Shown piece after piece: positions 60,640 to 64,000 of a stretch of 64,000 bases of DNA. Under the pieces are notes generated by a model, which saw nothing but the letters and a program-made list of their open reading frames with translations, had not been told where the DNA came from and did no database searches. A program made the translations under genes and the position numbers. How positions within the stretch are numbered: position 1 is the stretch's first letter; every line of letters starts with the position of its first letter. Source of the DNA: Cucumis sativus. Its lineage: Eukaryota > Streptophyta > Magnoliopsida > Cucurbitales > Cucurbitaceae. The stretch is taken from the NCBI RefSeq assembly GCF_000004075.3, contig NC_026659.2, forward strand, positions 15,208,272-15,272,271, given 5' to 3'.

Positions 60640-62000
60640 TGTTAGTGAATATTTTTCTTTTGGCATTGACATTCTCATGTAATAATCATCACACAATTGA
60701 TGAAATACTTCTTCATCCTTATTCGTCCATTTTTTTGCACTATCTTCCTTTAAAAATTCATTAAAACAATAATTCACACAAGCTTGCTTGTACCTTGGGT
60801 CAAGAACTACATAAACATATATAATAATAAATTGGTCTTCTCACTTGTAGTTATATCCCAATTGAATTTTGTCTGCATGCTTAATGTCATAAGACTCAAT
60901 AATGCATACTCATGTAACGAGTATTCAAGAATTATTTCTTGGATTAAACAGAGTTCGTGAAAAAATATATTTGAAGTCACAAACATAGATACAGAAAACT
61001 TCATTGTTACCTCTGAAAAAGTTTTTAGGGACTTTACAAACATTTTTGTAGTATCCCAATCTTCAACAATAGAAATATCATCCTTTGGTAAATAACTAGG
61101 GTCGTGCTCCTCTAATCTTTCAAATGTCTTTTGACACTCAATTGCTCCATCCAGCATAGTAAAAGTAGAATTCCATCGTGTTGGAACATCCATTGTAAGA
61201 CAATTTTTTGCTTATATTTTATTTTCTTTAGCAAAATCTTTAAATATTTGCAGTCTAGCAGGAGATGGCCTATCATACTTCATAACATTTCTGATTCGAA
61301 TGATAGACACATGCAAATCTTTTAGGGCATCACTAACAATCAAATTAAGAATATGGGCACAAACATCTAATGTGAATAAATTCATCATCAAATACCAACC
61401 CATTTATGCCTCTAAACTTTTTAATCAAGCTATCTAACACAAGTTCAAAATTCTTTGTAAATGTTTTAATCATCATCAATGAAATGAGTCGTTAACCATA
61501 TAACTAATATTTTGCACATTAGTCCATGTATCCGTTCTTAAACAAACTCTTTGGCCACTTCGAGTTAGTACACTTTTTAACTTTTTTTTCTCCTTCATAT
61601 ATATCTAAAAACAATCCTTTGCAATAATTTTACTCTTGATGGAATTACAAACTTTGGATTTAATGCCTAACAAAATTGATGACATCCTTCACTTTCTACA
61701 AACTTAAATAACAATTCATCCAAGATAACCATACTAGCAAGCATTGTTCTATAATTTTCTTGGGTGAAAGATGTAGACATTAAACTACTTTTAGAATCTT
61801 CCTCTTCTTCAACATTATCTTTCAATGGATCTACATACTTCTTATATTTCTCTAAATGTCTTTTTAAATTCGTTGTACCATTTCTTTTGGAATCACAAGC
61901 ATATGAAGCTTCACAATGTTTACAAGCAACTCTAGGATATTTAGGATAACATTCTTCTACTTTTATAAATTGTTTCCATACTGATGGTAACCAGTTTTCT
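60640..62000 (-). pseudogene. hAT-family transposase, derelict
   Basis: Read from right to left on the minus strand: a BED-type zinc finger (PRVACKHCEASYACDSKRNG then NLKRHLEKYKK, about 61960-61850) whose last zinc ligand appears changed to Tyr; a degenerate middle with many stops; a CAHILNLIVSDALKDLH stretch (61358 on); RIRNVMKYDRPSPARLQIFK; then DVPTRWNSTFTMLDGAIECQ and a DUF4413-like region down to about 60807, and YYMRMSMPKEKYSL near 60700. The C-terminal hAT dimerisation domain was not found. The order matches RICESLEEPER/DAYSLEEPER-type zinc-finger BED proteins, but this copy is not functional. Confidence 0.85.
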
Positions 62001-63475
62001 TTTTCTTAGCATTGGATTAGAACAACTTTGTTTTAAAGTTTCGTCTACAGAGAATGAAGTCATCCTAATAATCATCAAACAAAACACAAAAAGAAAAAAA
62101 AGACACACACACACAAATTTTAACTAATAATTATCAAAGAAAATAATAAGTAAAGCATATCATCAAACTATGAATTGAGTGCTCTCACCTTTTTGCAAAA
62201 ACATCATCACACAAACCACAGCCCCAAATGCAAACCCTAAGTTAGCCATTACTATTCTTAAATGGAAAGTATATTAAATTTCTTCTCCAAAACTCCAAAA
62301 AAAGTAAATATCACCAAGAACTAACAAGAAGCTGAGTACCCTTTCTGGTGTAGCTTTAGAATGCGAATCAAATGGCTTTGTAGAAAGAAATGACAATGGA
62401 AAAACATTGAAATTTTTTCTAAGGCACTGAAATTTTGTTTCCATTATTCTTCTTCAAAAATTCTGTTTCCACTACAGTTTGTCCTAAGTTTTATTTTCCT
62501 AAAGTTATATTTACAAAGTAATCCCTCCATTATTTATAAATTACACTTTTACTTGTAGTTATAGTCCAATGTTCATTGTTGTTCTTGTATAAACTTGAAG
62601 ATTTTCCTAAGTGAAAAAGCTATGCAGGCAAACCTCAGTGAAAAGCACGAAATATTTCAAGTATAATGAGTAAAAATTTTGAGTCATTGTGCATATCCAT
62701 TATTGAAAGCTTTTGGTAATAGAAGCATTGTATTCATATCCCCTATTTCAGGCTTAATGACCCTTCATTTCTCTACTCCATATGCTGCTTCTAAAGGTAA
62801 CCCACAAATTTCTTCACCATTATCCACCATTACCCACCATAACACACAAATTGTAGAATCATCAAACTCAAACACCAGAGGGTGTCACAAAAATTTTTCA
62901 AAAAAAAAAACTAATGTGATTTTCCTATTATTCTAAACACGAACGAAGATAACAAAAAAACTGAACAAAGGAAACAAACTAATCCTAAAATTTACATAAA
63001 TAAAAGTATGATTAATCATAATGTTTATATAAAAAATACTATAAAATCGTCAAATACCTCAAAAGCTTCAACCAGCACTGAATCCACGAAGATGCTATAC
63101 AAGGATAATAAAAAAGACCTAGAGGCCAAACCTACGAAGACCCACGTCGGAGGCTACTAAGGAGAAAAGATTGATGGAGAATGAGAGAGGATTCACGAAT
63201 GACAGAGAATGAATGGAGGAGACCCACAAATAGCAGAGAACGAACAATGAAGAAGACCACGAAATACGAATGAGAGAGAACGAACACAAATGAAGAGAAA
63301 GACGAACTCTAATCTTTTCTTCAATTTTAACCTAATTGGGTTAACCACACCCGAACCAAACCGATTTAGTCCGGTTCGATTAGACACTATTGCTCTTTTA
63401 AATCGATCTAACCCGAGCTGAACCGACTCAATTAAGTTTGGGTCATCAATTCCGTTCGATTTTCTGCACCCCTAT
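62001..63475 (-). mobile_element. 5' part and likely terminus of the hAT element
   Basis: The 1.5 kb before the transposase lacks open frames with domains. At its outer edge the minus strand reads TAGGGGTGCAGAAAATCGAA from 63474, a typical hAT-type end (TAGGGGTG). Inside it is GGTT/AACC-rich (63340-63440). The opposite end was not identified. Confidence 0.45.
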
Positions 63476-63593
63476 TAAACACTATTCGCAAAGTTTGGAG
63501 GTTGGGCTATCGAGGCGAAGGATGAAGTGAGACCAAGACTTTGTGGGGACTTAGATGTGTTGATGATGATGATTCGATGGTATTAGGAGCTAA

Positions 63594-63747
63594 TCTTATA
63601 TATATATATACAAGAGAATGGACATTTTAAATAGGGTTTTTAGTTTGAATCGAGAAATATTAGATTTAGTTCTTATATATATATATACAAGAGAATGGAC
63701 ATTTTAAATAGGGTTTTTAGTTTGAATCGAGAAATATTAGATTTAGT
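63594..63747. repeat. Perfect 77-bp tandem duplication
   Basis: Two adjacent copies of a 77-bp unit (63594-63670 and 63671-63747) start TCTTATATATATATATACAA and contain AATAGGGTTTTTAGTTTGAA; no difference between them was seen by eye. Confidence 0.92.
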
Positions 63748-64000
63748 TCATTTTTCTCTCTTTAGAAATGGTTAACATAAAAATAGACATGTCAAATCGT
63801 GAGTTAGATATAGACTTGTGATGTCAGAGAAGAGTGTAGAAGAGAAGAAGATTTTCGGGTTCTTTTTGGTTGTCTAATCTTTCTTTAAAAGGGAGAGGAA
63901 GAGTCAGTGGCTGTCTCACTTCAATCGACAGTTCATATGATCTCTTTCGAATCGGTCATGATGCCGGGACGTAGCCGTATGAGAGGAGAGTGTATACTTT
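63748..64000. other. Window end, no gene seen
   Basis: No motif, RNA or repeat recognised; a gene starting beyond the window cannot be excluded. Confidence 0.3.

Noticed and set aside
1..64000. CRISPR arrays, bacterial operons, tRNA or rRNA genes
   Set aside because: None seen; spliced genes, telo-boxes and plant retroelements place this in a plant nucleus.

Overview
This window looks like AT-rich nuclear DNA of a dicot plant. I infer a cucurbit-like genome from the style of its repeats and its phytoene synthase, but this is recollection and was not tested. It holds two intact spliced protein genes, a probable small nucleolar RNA cluster, and a dense, nested set of decayed transposable elements. 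I saw no bacterial features, CRISPR arrays or tRNA genes, and no wholly new system.

Layout. 1.5-11.6 kb (minus): a 15-coding-exon splicing-factor gene of the SUA/RBM5 type (RRM, RanBP2 zinc finger, RRM, OCRE, G-patch). 12.4-14.9 kb: a LINE-type DUF4283 relic and a possible solo LTR. 15,769-27,486: a complete but decayed Ty3 element of the Tat/Ogre type with CATAA target duplications, >2 kb LTRs full of short repeats, and a tandem repeat in its 3' untranslated region. 30,004-32,266: an internally deleted Ty1/copia element. 32.3-37.8 kb: AT-rich spacer with microsatellites and a G-box cluster. 38.0-41.3 kb (plus): a six-coding-exon phytoene synthase gene, 421 residues, with a leader intron.

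42.8-43.5 kb: tandem AT-rich repeats. 43,854-45,725: a solo-LTR-like insertion. 46.9-49.4 kb: a broken Ty3 element, interrupted by a possible hAT-type MITE and bordered by a young full-length Ty1/copia element (50,123-55,149; ATTAT target duplications; LTRs 147/148 identical) whose reverse transcriptase has lost its catalytic motif. 55.85-56.81 kb: a telo-box promoter followed by three copies of a box C/D snoRNA-like sequence. 57.5-57.8 kb: an FHA-domain exon fragment. 58.5-60.5 kb: a possible LTR. 60.6-63.5 kb: a derelict hAT transposon.

The host genes do unrelated jobs: pre-mRNA splicing in the nucleus, the committed step of carotenoid synthesis in plastids, and probably rRNA modification. 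I see no sign that they form a cluster. Exon joins were chosen by GT/AG sites and frame; both spliced coding sequences close exactly in frame.
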